NCBI RefSeq assembly: GCF_016428585.1
Contig: NZ_JAELVR010000001.1
Coordinates: forward strand, 248,001-312,000
Reading direction: 5' to 3'
DNA length: 64,000 nucleotides
From: Sedimentitalea arenosa
GTDB taxonomy: Bacteria; Pseudomonadota; Alphaproteobacteria; Rhodobacterales; Rhodobacteraceae
In this document: positions 25,844 to 34,866 of the stretch, in pieces
How positions within the stretch are numbered: position 1 is the stretch's first letter
Layout: every line of letters starts with the position of its first letter
Notes under the pieces: model-generated
What the model saw: the letters and a program-made list of their open reading frames with translations, nothing else
The model's database searches: none
What the model was told of the DNA's origin: nothing
Position numbers and translations under genes: made by a program

Positions 25844-27202
25844 TCACACGTTCATCAGCAGGTGCTCGCGTTCCCAGGGGGAGATCACCTGGAGGAACTC
25901 CTCGTACTCGGCTCGTTTCACGATGCTGTAGACCCGGGCGAATTCGGGGCCCAGAACCTCGTGCAGCGCGGTCGACTCTTCGAAAAGGTCGAGCGCCTCG
26001 CCCATCACGCGGGGGATGTCTTCCTCACCCTCGTAGGCGTCGCCCTTGAACTGTTTTTCGGGGCGCCTCTCTTCCATCAGGCCCAGATAGCCGCAGGCCA
26101 ACGACGCGGCGATGCCGAGGTAGGGGTTGCAATCCATGCCGCCCAACCGGTTCTCGACCCGGCGCGCGACCGGCCCCGACAGCGGAATGCGGATTCCCGT
26201 GGTTCGGTTGTCGCGGCCCCATTCCAGGTTGATCGGCGCCGCGTGTTCGCGCGTGTAGCGGCGATAGCTGTTCACGTAAGGGGCCATCACGGCGATCGCG
26301 GCCGGCAGGTGATGTTGCAGCCCGGCGATGAAATGGAAGAACGCGTCGGTTTCGCCGCCTTGCGGCCCGGAAAAGATGTTCTTGCCGGTCTCGACGTCAA
26401 GGATCGAATGATGCAGGTGCATCGCGCTCCCGGGCTCGTCAGCGATCGGTTTCGCCATGAAGGTCGCGAAGCAATCGTGCCGCAGGGCGGCCTCGCGGAT
26501 CAAGCGCTTAAAGTAGAAGACCTCGTCGGCCAGCTTCACCGGGTTGCCGTGCCGCAGATTGATTTCCAGCTGTCCGGCACCGCCTTCCTGGGTGATGCCG
26601 TCGATCTCAAAGCCCTGCGCCTCGGCGAAGTCGTAGATGTCGTCGATCACCGGGCCGAACTCGTCCACCGCGGTCATCGAATAGGCCTGTCGTGCCGCCG
26701 CCGGTCGGCCGGAGCGCCCCATCATCGGTTCGATTTCCTTGGCCGGGTCGAGGTTGCGTGCGACGAGGTAGAACTCCATTTCGGGCGCGACGATGGGTTC
26801 CCAGCCCTGGTCACGATAGAGCTGCACGACGCGCTGCAGCACGTTGCGCGGCGAGAAGGGCACGGGCACGCCCTTGCGGTCATAGGCATCGTGGATCACC
26901 TGCAGCGTCCAGTCGCCGGTCCAGGGCGCGGCGGTCGCCGTCGACATGTCCGGCCTCAGGATCATGTCCTTCTCGATGAAGCCGTCCTCGCCCGCGGCTT
27001 CGCCCCAGTCGCCGGTGATCGTCTGATAGAAGATGCTGTCGGGCAGGTGGAAGTACTCCTGCTTTTCGAACTTGCTCGCGGGCACCGCCTTGCCGCGGGC
27101 GATGCCGGGCAGGTCCGAGATGATGCACTCCACCTCGTCCAGCCGGCGGCCTTCCAGATAGGTCTTTGCCGCGTCGGGCAGTTTCTCGAACCAATCTGAC
27201 AT
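25844..27202 (-). CDS. Glutamine synthetase family, gamma-glutamylputrescine synthetase-like (PuuA)
   Basis: ATP-dependent ligase joining glutamate to an amine. 452 residues. GS-fold signatures: APEMEFYLVARNLDP, GAGQLEINLRHGNP, FMAKPIADEPGSAMHLHHS, NRTTGIRIPLSG and RVENRLGGMDCNPYLGIAASLACG. It lacks the tyrosine adenylylation context of GlnA. ATG at 27202 overlaps the preceding amidotransferase stop (TGATG). It is one of two GS-like genes in this operon, only moderately similar to that at 27943, so they may act on different amines. Confidence 0.9.
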   Translation of the reverse strand: MSDWFEKLPDAAKTYLEGRRLDEVECIISDLPGIARGKAVPASKFEKQEYFHLPDSIFYQTITGDWGEAAGEDGFIEKDMILRPDMSTATAAPWTGDWTLQVIHDAYDRKGVPVPFSPRNVLQRVVQLYRDQGWEPIVAPEMEFYLVARNLDPAKEIEPMMGRSGRPAAARQAYSMTAVDEFGPVIDDIYDFAEAQGFEIDGITQEGGAGQLEINLRHGNPVKLADEVFYFKRLIREAALRHDCFATFMAKPIADEPGSAMHLHHSILDVETGKNIFSGPQGGETDAFFHFIAGLQHHLPAAIAVMAPYVNSYRRYTREHAAPINLEWGRDNRTTGIRIPLSGPVARRVENRLGGMDCNPYLGIAASLACGYLGLMEERRPEKQFKGDAYEGEEDIPRVMGEALDLFEESTALHEVLGPEFARVYSIVKRAEYEEFLQVISPWEREHLLMNV

Positions 27203-27882
27203 CAGATCCTCTTTTCCTTGAAAAACGCGGCCATCCGCGCTGCGAATTCGTCGTTGAGCACCGGACCGTCCAGCTTTTCCAGCGCCGAGTCCAGCAGCGC
27301 ATCGGGCACAACGCCCCTGCCGCGCGCCCGGATCAGGCCGTCGATGAAGCGCGCATCGTATTCGGGGTGCGGCTGCATGGTCCAGACCGTGTCGCCATAG
27401 CCGAGAAAGGCATAGGGGCAGAAGGCGTTGCCACCCAGCACCTTTGCGCCTTCGGGCAGTTGCGTGACCTGGTCCTGGTGCCAGGCATTCAGCGTCACGG
27501 TCTCGTCGCCCACCTGGTAGGTCGTGCGCCCGACCGCCCAGCCGCCCGGATACTTCTCGACCTTTCCGCCGAGCGCCTGGGCGATGATCTGGTGACCGAA
27601 ACAGACGCCGATCAGCGGCTGTTTGCGCGCGACGATCTCGCGGATCAGCTTTTCGAGCGGGGCGATCCAGGGATGATCCTCGTAGGCGCCGTGGCGCGAT
27701 CCGGTGATGATCCATCCATCCGCCGCGTCGGCCCCCGGCGGCAACTCGTTGTCGACCACGGCAAAGGCTTCGAAGTCGAAGCCATGCCCGCCCAGCATCT
27801 GCTGGTACATGGTGTCATAGTCCCCGGTCTCGCCCACCAACGCATCGGGGGCGTGTCCGGTTTGCAGGATAACGATTTTCAT
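27202..27882 (-). CDS. Class I glutamine amidotransferase-like hydrolase
   Basis: 226 residues, GATase1 fold. Nucleophile Cys94 in GVCFGHQ, with His172 and Glu174 in MQPHPEY. Stand-alone members beside puuA-type ligases plausibly hydrolyse gamma-glutamyl products, the job of PuuD, although PuuD itself belongs to the related peptidase C26 group. Sandwiched between the two GS-like genes and coupled to the downstream one by TGATG. Confidence 0.85.
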   Translation of the reverse strand: MKIVILQTGHAPDALVGETGDYDTMYQQMLGGHGFDFEAFAVVDNELPPGADAADGWIITGSRHGAYEDHPWIAPLEKLIREIVARKQPLIGVCFGHQIIAQALGGKVEKYPGGWAVGRTTYQVGDETVTLNAWHQDQVTQLPEGAKVLGGNAFCPYAFLGYGDTVWTMQPHPEYDARFIDGLIRARGRGVVPDALLDSALEKLDGPVLNDEFAARMAAFFKEKRI

Positions 27883-27942
27883 GTCTCACCTGTAGATAGA
27901 CCCGGCACACGGCGCGGGTGCGCCAAGTGTCGCAAACAATGC

Positions 27943-29307
27943 TCAGACAGTGTCAAGATAGATCTCCACCTTCTCGGCCGCCGTGACGTCCTGCATGTAG
28001 TGCAGTTCCTGCCGTTTGGTCAGCACGAGGTTCCGGATCAGCTCGGGCGCAAAGATGCGCGCCACCTCGGCGGAGGTTTCGAACCTGTCGATGGCGTCGC
28101 CCCAGTTCGACGGGATCTGGGGCAGATCCGCCTCGTAAGCGTTGCCCGTGATCGGGGCGGGCGGCGCGATGGCGTCCTCGATCCCGTTGAGCGCCGCGCC
28201 GAGGATCGCCGCGACGGTCAGATACGGATTGACGTCACCGCCCGCGACCCGGTGTTCGATCCGCCGCGACACGGGACTGCCACTGGGAATACGGATCGCC
28301 GCGGTGCGGTTCTCATAGGCCCAGCTGATCCCGGTGGGCGCATGGGCGCCCGGCACCATCCGGTCATAGCTGTTGTCGTGTGGCGCGAAGATCAGCGTGC
28401 TGCCGGACATCGCCGCAAGACAGCCCCCGACTGCATGGCGCAGCGTGTCGTTGCCGGTTTCGGAACCATCGTCGAACACGTTTTGCCCTTCGGAATCCAG
28501 GACCGAGAAATGCATGTGCAATCCGGAGCCAGAGTAGTCCTCGTAGGGTTTGGCCATGAAGCTGGCGGCAAAGCCGTGGCGGCGGGCCAAGCCCTTGACC
28601 AACATCTTGAACAGCCATGCGTCGTCCGCTGCGCGTAGGGCATCGTTCTGATGCATGAGGTTGATTTCGAACTGGCCGAGACCGGCTTCCGATATGGCGG
28701 TGTCGGCGGGAATGTCCATCTCCTCGCACGCATCGTAGAGCTCGGTGAAAAAGTTGTCGAACTGATCGAGCGCGCGCAAGCTGAGGATTTCGCCGGCCTT
28801 GCGGCGCTTGCCGCTGCGCGGCGATGGCGGCACCTGAAGATGCCGACCGCTATCGTCGATGAGGAAGAACTCAAGTTCCACCGCGACCACCGGCGTCAGG
28901 CCGCGGGCCTTGTAGCGTCGCACCACCGCATCCAGCGCGTGGCGCGGATCGCCGGCGAAAGGTTTGCCGTCTTCGTGGAACATCCATATCGGCAGCAGCG
29001 CGCTTGGCGTGTCCAGCCAAGGCATCGGCATGAAGCCGCGTTCGGTGGGAAGCAGGACGCCGTCGCGATCACCGCTTTCCAGAACCAGCGGGCTGTCATC
29101 GATATCCTCACCCCAAATGTCGAGATTGAGCACCGACATCGGAAACCGCGTGCCGTCGTCGATCGCCTTGTCGGCGAACCGGACAGGCACCCGCTTGCCG
29201 CGCGGCTGACCATTGAGATCTGCTGCTGCAAGCCGGAGCGAGCGCACCTGTGGATTCTTCCGCAGCCAGTTTTTCATGTTCATCTTGCTTGCGCCGTACC
29301 TGCTCAT
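27943..29307 (-). CDS. Second glutamine synthetase family ligase (gamma-glutamyl-amine synthetase-like)
   Basis: 454 residues in the longest frame. GS blocks: AVELEFFLIDDSGR, GLGQFEINLMHQND, FMAKPYEDYSGSGLHMHFS, ENRTAAIRIPSGSP and RIEHRVAGGDVNPYLTVAAILG. The central insertion PPSPRSGKRRKAGE differs from the paralogue at 25844. Starts possible at ATG 29307, or at in-frame ATGs 24 and 30 nt further in; no strong ribosome site marks any. It follows the ABC permease by 20 nt, linking transport to gamma-glutamylation. Confidence 0.88.
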   Translation of the reverse strand: MSRYGASKMNMKNWLRKNPQVRSLRLAAADLNGQPRGKRVPVRFADKAIDDGTRFPMSVLNLDIWGEDIDDSPLVLESGDRDGVLLPTERGFMPMPWLDTPSALLPIWMFHEDGKPFAGDPRHALDAVVRRYKARGLTPVVAVELEFFLIDDSGRHLQVPPSPRSGKRRKAGEILSLRALDQFDNFFTELYDACEEMDIPADTAISEAGLGQFEINLMHQNDALRAADDAWLFKMLVKGLARRHGFAASFMAKPYEDYSGSGLHMHFSVLDSEGQNVFDDGSETGNDTLRHAVGGCLAAMSGSTLIFAPHDNSYDRMVPGAHAPTGISWAYENRTAAIRIPSGSPVSRRIEHRVAGGDVNPYLTVAAILGAALNGIEDAIAPPAPITGNAYEADLPQIPSNWGDAIDRFETSAEVARIFAPELIRNLVLTKRQELHYMQDVTAAEKVEIYLDTV

Positions 29308-29327
29308 GGAATTTGATCAAATTCCTA

Positions 29328-30137
29328 CTACCGGATCGGATTGAAGCGCAAGCCTATTTTGGAACGGTTTTCCGACGGAAGGTGGCGGTTGAGGCGTTTG
29401 TTGATCAAACCGAACGTGCCGACGATCGCCAGGGTGAACAGGATGAAGTATCCGGCCAGGATGGGGTAGGGGACGAAGGGATTGAAGGTCTTGTCGGCGA
29501 AATAGCTGGCATAGTAGAGCGCGTCGCCGCGCTGCTGCCAGGCGGGAAAGCCCGAGAAGAAAACCAGTGTCGTGGCGTGAAACAGAAAGATCGCCTCGTT
29601 CGTGTAGGCGGGCCAAGCCAGGCGCAGCATGGTCGGCCAGATGATCCGGCGGAACCGCGACCAGCCCGACATGCCATAGGCGTCCGCCGCCTCGATATCG
29701 CCCTTCGGAATCGATCGTAGCGCACCATAGAAAATCTCGCCGCTATAGGCCGCGGTGTTGAAGAACAGCACGATGAGGGCGCCGAGCCAGGCGGCGGTGA
29801 ACGGGTCGAAAAAGGAGTTCACATTCTTCAGGCTGAGGAAAAGGAAATAGGCGAAGAAGAACTGGATGAAGAGTGGCGAGCCCCGGAACACGAAGATGAA
29901 CCATTCCGCCGGTTTGCGCGCCCAGGGGTTGGCCGACCCTTTCGCCACTGCCAGCGCGGTCGCGAGAAAGAAGCCGGTGAACAAGGCCATTACCCCGAAG
30001 TAGACGTTCCAGATCATGCCCGATCCGATCAACGTCACTTGTTCGCACAGGGTGAAACCGTCGCGCGGCAGAAGCCGTTCGCCGATTCCGATCGACCTCA
30101 GCGCATAGTCATGGATGGTCTGCAGGCACTCCGACAT
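29328..30137 (-). CDS. ABC transporter permease, polar amino acid type (HisM/ArtM-like)
   Basis: 269-residue inner-membrane permease of the His/Glu/Gln/Arg/opine (PAAT) family. About five hydrophobic helices; the EAA-loop region reads EAADAYGMSGWSRFRRIIWPTMLRLAWPAYTNE. ATG at 30137 overlaps the preceding permease stop; an upstream open frame is antisense-free but non-homologous. Forms the heteromeric channel with the next gene. Confidence 0.92.
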   Translation of the reverse strand: MSECLQTIHDYALRSIGIGERLLPRDGFTLCEQVTLIGSGMIWNVYFGVMALFTGFFLATALAVAKGSANPWARKPAEWFIFVFRGSPLFIQFFFAYFLFLSLKNVNSFFDPFTAAWLGALIVLFFNTAAYSGEIFYGALRSIPKGDIEAADAYGMSGWSRFRRIIWPTMLRLAWPAYTNEAIFLFHATTLVFFSGFPAWQQRGDALYYASYFADKTFNPFVPYPILAGYFILFTLAIVGTFGLINKRLNRHLPSENRSKIGLRFNPIR

Positions 30138-31021
30138 CAGGCTGCCGCCCGTCTCTGGGCTTCCCCGCCCGACGTCGCCTGGCCATGGGTCAGCTTCTGC
30201 ATGAGCCGCTCGAGCACGATTTCGGAGACGCGCGTGAAGGCGAGGTAGAAGATCAGCAGGAACAGGAAGTACCACATCCGCCAGTCACCATGCGGATAAT
30301 CGGTGAAGCGCGAGGTCTTGGTGCCGCCCAGTTCGCGCGCCCAATAGACGATGTCCTCGATCCCGAGCAGGAACAGCAGCGGCGTCGCCTTGATCAGCAC
30401 CATCCAGAGATTGGACAGGCCGGGGAGGGCATAGACCCACATCTGTGGCACCAGAATGCGCCAGAAGGTCTGGCGTTGGCTCATTCCATAGGCTTCAGCG
30501 GTTTCGAGTTGGGCGCGCGGCACGGCGCGCATCCCGCCGAAGAGCACGTTGGCCGCGAAGGCGCCGAACACGATGGCGAAGGTCACCACCGCCAGCAGGA
30601 AGCCATAGGTTTCGTGCATCCATTGCGGCGCGGTGCTTAGCGGCAGTTTCGCCGCCGTGCAGACGACGAAGTCCGAGCCTTGGCGGATGGGCTGGTCCCA
30701 ATCGGGGCACAGTACCTTGTGGCGCATGTATTCGAAGGCCTGGTCGAGGGCGATGACGAAAAAGAGGAAAAACGCGATGTCGGGCACGCCGCGCACAATG
30801 GCGATATACGTCTTGCCGAACCAGCGCAGCGGCGCAAAACGGGCGCGCGCGGCCATCGCACCCAGGAAGCCGAACCCCAAAGCCACAGGCGCGGTGATCG
30901 CAAGAAGCAGCAGCACCTTGAGGAAGGCCACGTAGAAGGACATGTGGACGCCGGTCGTGAGGTAGCAGGAAAACCAGCGGAAGGTTCCCAGCGTGTCAGG
31001 ATCGGAGCAGTAGGAAAACAT
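30137..31021 (-). CDS. ABC transporter permease, polar amino acid type (HisQ/ArtQ-like)
   Basis: 294 residues with an EAA loop ETAEAYGMSQRQTFWRILVPQMWVYALPGL and hydrophobic helices including VLLLLAITAPVALGFGF. A large loop between helices holds two cysteines (about residues 99 and 116), a trait I recall from alphaproteobacterial members. ATG at 31021 lies 90 nt after the binding-protein stop, behind a hairpin. Confidence 0.92.
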   Translation of the reverse strand: MFSYCSDPDTLGTFRWFSCYLTTGVHMSFYVAFLKVLLLLAITAPVALGFGFLGAMAARARFAPLRWFGKTYIAIVRGVPDIAFFLFFVIALDQAFEYMRHKVLCPDWDQPIRQGSDFVVCTAAKLPLSTAPQWMHETYGFLLAVVTFAIVFGAFAANVLFGGMRAVPRAQLETAEAYGMSQRQTFWRILVPQMWVYALPGLSNLWMVLIKATPLLFLLGIEDIVYWARELGGTKTSRFTDYPHGDWRMWYFLFLLIFYLAFTRVSEIVLERLMQKLTHGQATSGGEAQRRAAA

Positions 31022-31074
31022 GTGTCCGGATGCGCCCGCTCATCTGCCACCATGTGTGGCGCCGCAGTTGCGAA

Positions 31075-31099
31075 CAGGCCCGCCACGGGGGCGGGCCTG
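31075..31099 (-). terminator. Intra-operon hairpin between binding protein and permease genes
   Basis: Ten-base perfect stem CAGGCCCGCC / GGCGGGCCTG with a 5 nt loop, 13 nt after the binding-protein stop. Only two Ts follow. Such hairpins commonly let the binding protein be made in excess over the permeases. Confidence 0.68.
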
Positions 31100-31111
31100 C
31101 GGTGATCACTG

Positions 31112-31840
31112 TCAGTAGGTGGTGGTGTCTTCGCCGAACCACTTCTTGAGCATGGTGTTCAGCGACCCGTCGGCCTTCATCTCGGTGATGATCGCGTCGA
31201 ACCGGTCGCGCAGCTCGCCGTCGCTTTCGCGCAGGCCCATGCCGATGCCGCCGCCCAGCGGAACAGGCTCGCCCACGAACATCAGCTCGCCGCTGGATTC
31301 CTCGACCAGCGGCACGAGGAAGTCATAGTCCGCCAGAACCGCATCGGCCTCGCCGTTGCGCACGGCGGCGATCGTTTCTTCGGGTGTCGCGAACTCGACC
31401 AGGGTGGCGCCGCTCTCGGCGACATGGCCGGCCTGGATCGTCGCGGTCTGCGCTGCGACGACGCCGTTGAGCACGTCCACGCCGTCAGAAGCCGCGACAT
31501 AGGCAGAGGCAGTGGGCGGGAAGTAGTTTTGCGTGAAGTCAATCACCTGGTCGCGTTCGTCGGTGATGCTCATCCCGGCCATGATGGTGTCGTAGTTGCC
31601 GGACACGAGGTTTGGAATGATCGAGTCCCAATCATTCTTCACCCATTCGCAGGTCAACTCGGCACGCTTGCACAGCTCATCACCCAACTCGCGCTCGAAG
31701 CCGTCGACCTCGCCCGCGTCGTTGATGAAGTTGTACGGAGGATACGCGCCCTCGGTGCCCATTCGGATGGTCTGGCCTTGGGCAAAGGCCATGCCGGCGG
31801 CCAGCGCGAGTGCGGCGGTGCCCATAATCAGTGATTTCAT
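31112..31840 (-). CDS. Periplasmic amino-acid-type solute-binding protein
   Basis: 242 residues, SBP family 3. Signal peptide MKSLIMGTAALALAAGMAFA, cleaved before Gln. Ligand-site phrases: GTEGAYPPYNFINDAGEVDGFERELGDELC region, NLVSGNYDTIMAGMSITDER and AVLADYDFL. Arg at the canonical amino-acid carboxylate site appears replaced around ITDERDQ, consistent with an ordinary family 3 pocket; ligand unknown. Two cysteines (about residues 57 and 64) may pair. Confidence 0.93.
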   Translation of the reverse strand: MKSLIMGTAALALAAGMAFAQGQTIRMGTEGAYPPYNFINDAGEVDGFERELGDELCKRAELTCEWVKNDWDSIIPNLVSGNYDTIMAGMSITDERDQVIDFTQNYFPPTASAYVAASDGVDVLNGVVAAQTATIQAGHVAESGATLVEFATPEETIAAVRNGEADAVLADYDFLVPLVEESSGELMFVGEPVPLGGGIGMGLRESDGELRDRFDAIITEMKADGSLNTMLKKWFGEDTTTY

Positions 31841-31866
31841 GAAGAGATCTCCCTTGGTTTTTTTGT

Positions 31867-32643
31867 TTACGCAGCGTGGGTTGCCGAAAGAAACCCGCGC
31901 AGGCGTTCGGATTTGGGCGCACCGAAGAGCGTGTCTGGCGGCCCTTGTTCTTCGATCAGACCCTGGTGCAGGAACACCACATGGTCGGACACGTCATGCG
32001 ACAATTTCATGTCGTGCGTCACGATCAGCATCGTGCGGCCTTCCGCCGCCAGGTCCTTGATGACCCGGACGACTTCCTGTTCCAGTTCCGGGTCCAGCGC
32101 CGAGGTCGGTTCATCGAACAGTAGCGCTTCGGGTTCCATGCACAGCGCGCGCGCGATCGCGGCCCGCTGCTGTTGCCCGCCGGAGAGTTGCGCCGGGTAG
32201 GCATCGCACTTGTCGCCGATGCCGACCTTGTCCAGATAAGCCCGCGCGGCGCTTTCGACTTCGCCGCGATCGCGGCCCAACACCGTCACGGGCGCTTCCA
32301 TCACGTTCTGCAGGATGGTCATGTGCGCCCAAAGGTTGAACTGCTGAAACACCATCGACAGGTTGGTACGGATGCGCAGAACCTGCTTGGCGTCGGCGGG
32401 GCGCCGATTGTGGCCCTCGCCCTTCCACTTGACCGGCTCACCCTTGAAGAGGATCTCGCCTTGCTGGCTGTCCTCCAGCAGGTTGGCGCAGCGCAGCAGG
32501 GTCGACTTGCCGGAGCCCGAAGACCCGATCAGCGACACCACGTCGCCCCGGCTGGCATGGATGTCGACTCCCTTCAGCACCTCGAGCTGTCCATAGCTCT
32601 TGTGCAGGTTGCTGATCTCGATGACGGCGGTGGAGTCTGACAA
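31867..32643 (-). CDS. ABC transporter ATP-binding protein, polar amino acid type (HisP-like)
   Basis: 258 residues. Walker A GSSGSGKST, Q-loop VFQQFNLWAHMT, signature LSGGQQQR, Walker B LLFDEPTSALD, H-loop IVTHD. The only start fitting the homology is TTG (32643-32641), with a weak ribosome site. First gene of the minus-strand unit (ATPase, binding protein, two permeases, ligases, oxidase). Confidence 0.94.
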   Translation of the reverse strand: MSDSTAVIEISNLHKSYGQLEVLKGVDIHASRGDVVSLIGSSGSGKSTLLRCANLLEDSQQGEILFKGEPVKWKGEGHNRRPADAKQVLRIRTNLSMVFQQFNLWAHMTILQNVMEAPVTVLGRDRGEVESAARAYLDKVGIGDKCDAYPAQLSGGQQQRAAIARALCMEPEALLFDEPTSALDPELEQEVVRVIKDLAAEGRTMLIVTHDMKLSHDVSDHVVFLHQGLIEEQGPPDTLFGAPKSERLRGFLSATHAA

Positions 32644-32769
32644 GATGTATCCGCGGGTCTGTTACGCTTCAGTGCGGTAATAGGAATGAAAAATCTGCGC
32701 ATTGCAACTTGCAAAACGGCCGAATGGCGGCCGAAACCTGCGAATTGACCACACGGAAGCCTGTTTTGG

Positions 32770-33504
32770 TCAGGGAGACGGCGGGGTCGGAATGCCGAGG
32801 TATGCCGCCGCGGGGATATCGACCAGTCCCCGCAGGTGCAGAAGGTCGCGCGTTTCGGGAGCGAGGTCCACAATCGCGGAGCGCACCGCCGCGGCGATCG
32901 GCGACGGGTTCCGTCCAGCCGCCGTGATGTAAGGTAGTCCGGGGGTGGGATCGGTCTGGTCGACCACCCTCAGGCGTCGCGCCACCGGGTCATGTTCGCA
33001 CAAAAGCGCCCAAGTCAGGGCGTCGATTCCGGCGAGGTCGGCGGCTCCCTCGGCCACCGTGTCCACCGAGGCCGCGTGTGCGCCGGTCTGGACGAGGCGC
33101 GAGAACCGCACGCCGCGCCGTGTCAGGTATGTTATCGGCCCGGCCCATCCGGATTGTGAAAGCGCCTCGTTATAGGCGAAGACGCCGCCGTCGAAGGCGT
33201 CCACCGTGTCGCCCGACGCGTCCGCATTGGCCACGAGAACCGAACGGTAGTAGCCGGGCGGGCATCCCTGCAGGTCGTAGTCCGGCGTGCCGACCAGCGT
33301 GACATGACCGTGCAGGGAGGTGCGGAACGGCATCCCGCAGGTCTGCGCCAGCAACAGGTCCGGATCGCGCCAGACCGACCACGGATCGCTGTGCCGGCTC
33401 AGTTTCTCGGGCCCATCCCCACAACCCGCGCGGATCAGGCTCCAAAGAGTATCGTTGGCTCTGCGCAGCGGCGGCATGTCGTACATGCCCAACCAGGCGA
33501 TCAC
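32770..33504 (-). CDS. PhnD/SsuA-like solute-binding-fold protein without signal peptide
   Basis: 244 residues of the PF12974-type fold (phosphate/phosphonate-binding-like): MPFRTSLHGHVTLVGTPDYDLQGCPPGYYRSVLVAN, and DAFDGGVFAYNEALSQSGW are typical. No signal peptide or lipobox is present, so it is probably cytoplasmic and not a classic transporter subunit. GTG start overlaps the TerB-like stop (GTGA), tying it to those genes. No transporter partner is adjacent. Confidence 0.78.
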   Translation of the reverse strand: MIAWLGMYDMPPLRRANDTLWSLIRAGCGDGPEKLSRHSDPWSVWRDPDLLLAQTCGMPFRTSLHGHVTLVGTPDYDLQGCPPGYYRSVLVANADASGDTVDAFDGGVFAYNEALSQSGWAGPITYLTRRGVRFSRLVQTGAHAASVDTVAEGAADLAGIDALTWALLCEHDPVARRLRVVDQTDPTPGLPYITAAGRNPSPIAAAVRSAIVDLAPETRDLLHLRGLVDIPAAAYLGIPTPPSP

Positions 33505-33938
33505 GCGTTGGCGGCTTTCTGACGCGCCATTGCGCTGTCCACGTCGCTGACGCCGAGCAGGTTCGCAACCAGCCGCAGCAGGGCGTCCTCCTCCTGAGCG
33601 CGTGCACCATCCGCAAGGACCACCGTCCAGAGCGATTGCACGACCGACACGCGTTCCTCGTAGGGGACCGCGTCCTTGATCGCGCGGGTAAACCGCACCG
33701 TGTCCGGCGCCTCACCTTCAAGCGTTTCGGCCTGGCCGCGCAGTTCCGCGGCCTCGAAAGGAGACAACCCGTAGCGGGCCGAAATGATGCGATCGATGCG
33801 CGCGATCTCGGCGGGCGCATAGTCGTTGTCAGACCGCGCGATACGCACCAGCAACGCGGTCAGCGCAAGACGGGCGTCCTCATCGGGCAGCGGGGTGGGG
33901 TTCGGCTCTGTCAGCCGGCGGAGAAAATCACCAAACAT
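33501..33938 (-). CDS. TerB-like protein 1
   Basis: About 145 residues, all-helical TerB (tellurite resistance B) fold: LALTALLVRIARSDNDYAPAEIARIDRII and AVPYEERVSVVQSLWTVVLADGARAQEEDALLRLVANLLGV are the family's two acidic metal-binding-type helices. Start ATG 33938 was chosen by alignment with the paralogue; a GGAGG stands 15 nt upstream, far for ATG. Second of two tandem paralogues. Confidence 0.85.
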   Translation of the reverse strand: MFGDFLRRLTEPNPTPLPDEDARLALTALLVRIARSDNDYAPAEIARIDRIISARYGLSPFEAAELRGQAETLEGEAPDTVRFTRAIKDAVPYEERVSVVQSLWTVVLADGARAQEEDALLRLVANLLGVSDVDSAMARQKAANA

Positions 33939-33974
33939 ATTTGTCAGTATAATCCTCCTCGCGGGGGAGGCCAA

Positions 33975-34427
33975 TCAGGAAACCTGCCTGCGCGCTTCGA
34001 TGGCGCGTTCGCGGGCGGCCTTGCTTTCGATGAAGCTGAGCCCCATGGCCTTGCGAGCGCTTTCCAGCACCCGCAGTTCGGCTTCCTTCGGTTCGCCATC
34101 TGCCAGCACCACTTCCCAAAGGGCATCCAGCGCCGCGAGCCGCTCGGACAGGCCGGTCGTTTCGCGGATCAGCTTGGCGAAGGTGTCTGTTTCGGGCGCG
34201 GCGTCGTGCAGCTTTTCGCAGGTTGCGCGGATCTTCGCCGCCTCGATGGCATTGTGCTGGAACAGCCGCGCCAGGATACGGTCGATCAGGCTGATTTCCT
34301 CGACCACATAGTCCTGGTCCGACTTCGCGACGCGCACCAGAAGCGCCCCCAGGGCCAGTTCGGCATCCGGGTCGGGCAGTTCTTCCGTGTTGTTGGCGCG
34401 GAATGCCGCGAAAAGCTTGTTCAACAT
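33975..34427 (-). CDS. TerB-like protein 2
   Basis: 150 residues, paralogue of the gene at 33501 (same LLVRVAKSDQDY and ALWEVVLADGEPKEAELRVLESARKAMGL layout). Lies 36 nt upstream of it on the same strand, so the unit reads terB-terB-phnD-like. No other ter genes are visible, so tellurite resistance is not implied; in Rhodobacterales these are uncharacterised. Confidence 0.85.
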   Translation of the reverse strand: MLNKLFAAFRANNTEELPDPDAELALGALLVRVAKSDQDYVVEEISLIDRILARLFQHNAIEAAKIRATCEKLHDAAPETDTFAKLIRETTGLSERLAALDALWEVVLADGEPKEAELRVLESARKAMGLSFIESKAARERAIEARRQVS

Positions 34428-34469
34428 GGAAAAAGACTAACCCACATATGGGGTTTCGCCAAGCTGTTC

Positions 34470-34763
34470 CTACCCGTCATAGCCTTCTATGATCACCAGA
34501 TCGCCGGTCGAGACCGGGTCCCGCAGGGCCTTGGCGTCCTGGTAGCCGACACTGTCATAACACGCGCGCGCGGCCTCGAAGCTGTCGAATTCGATCACCA
34601 CGGTGCGCGCCCGCGCCTGGCCTTCGCGCACCTCGCGTGGGCCACCCCGCACGAGGAACCGCGCACCGTATTCGGCGAAGGGCGCGGCATTGGCCGCGAT
34701 ATAGTCCTTGTACCGTTCCATGTCGTCAATATCCACATGCGCGACCCAGTAGCCTTTGGCCAT
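34470..34763 (-). CDS. DUF1330 protein
   Basis: 97 residues, dimeric alpha+beta barrel fold: MAKGYWVAHVDIDDMERYKDYI, FLVRGG, TVVIEFDSFEAARACYDS and GDLVIIEGYDG are the family blocks. Function unknown. ATG at 34763 follows GGGAGGG at 5 nt. Lies 103 nt after pyrG on the same strand. Confidence 0.9.
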   Translation of the reverse strand: MAKGYWVAHVDIDDMERYKDYIAANAAPFAEYGARFLVRGGPREVREGQARARTVVIEFDSFEAARACYDSVGYQDAKALRDPVSTGDLVIIEGYDG

Positions 34764-34866
34764 TGTTCCCTCCCGTTCCGTGGTTTGGCGTACAGACTGG
34801 AACAGACCGGCCCCACAGGCAATCTCGTTGAATCCGAAGGGGCGCAGTGCCCCCGCAGACGTTGGG

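Noticed and set aside
33501-34427. Tellurite resistance locus
   Set aside because: Only TerB-like folds are present, without terC, terD, terE or terZ; the fold alone does not imply resistance.
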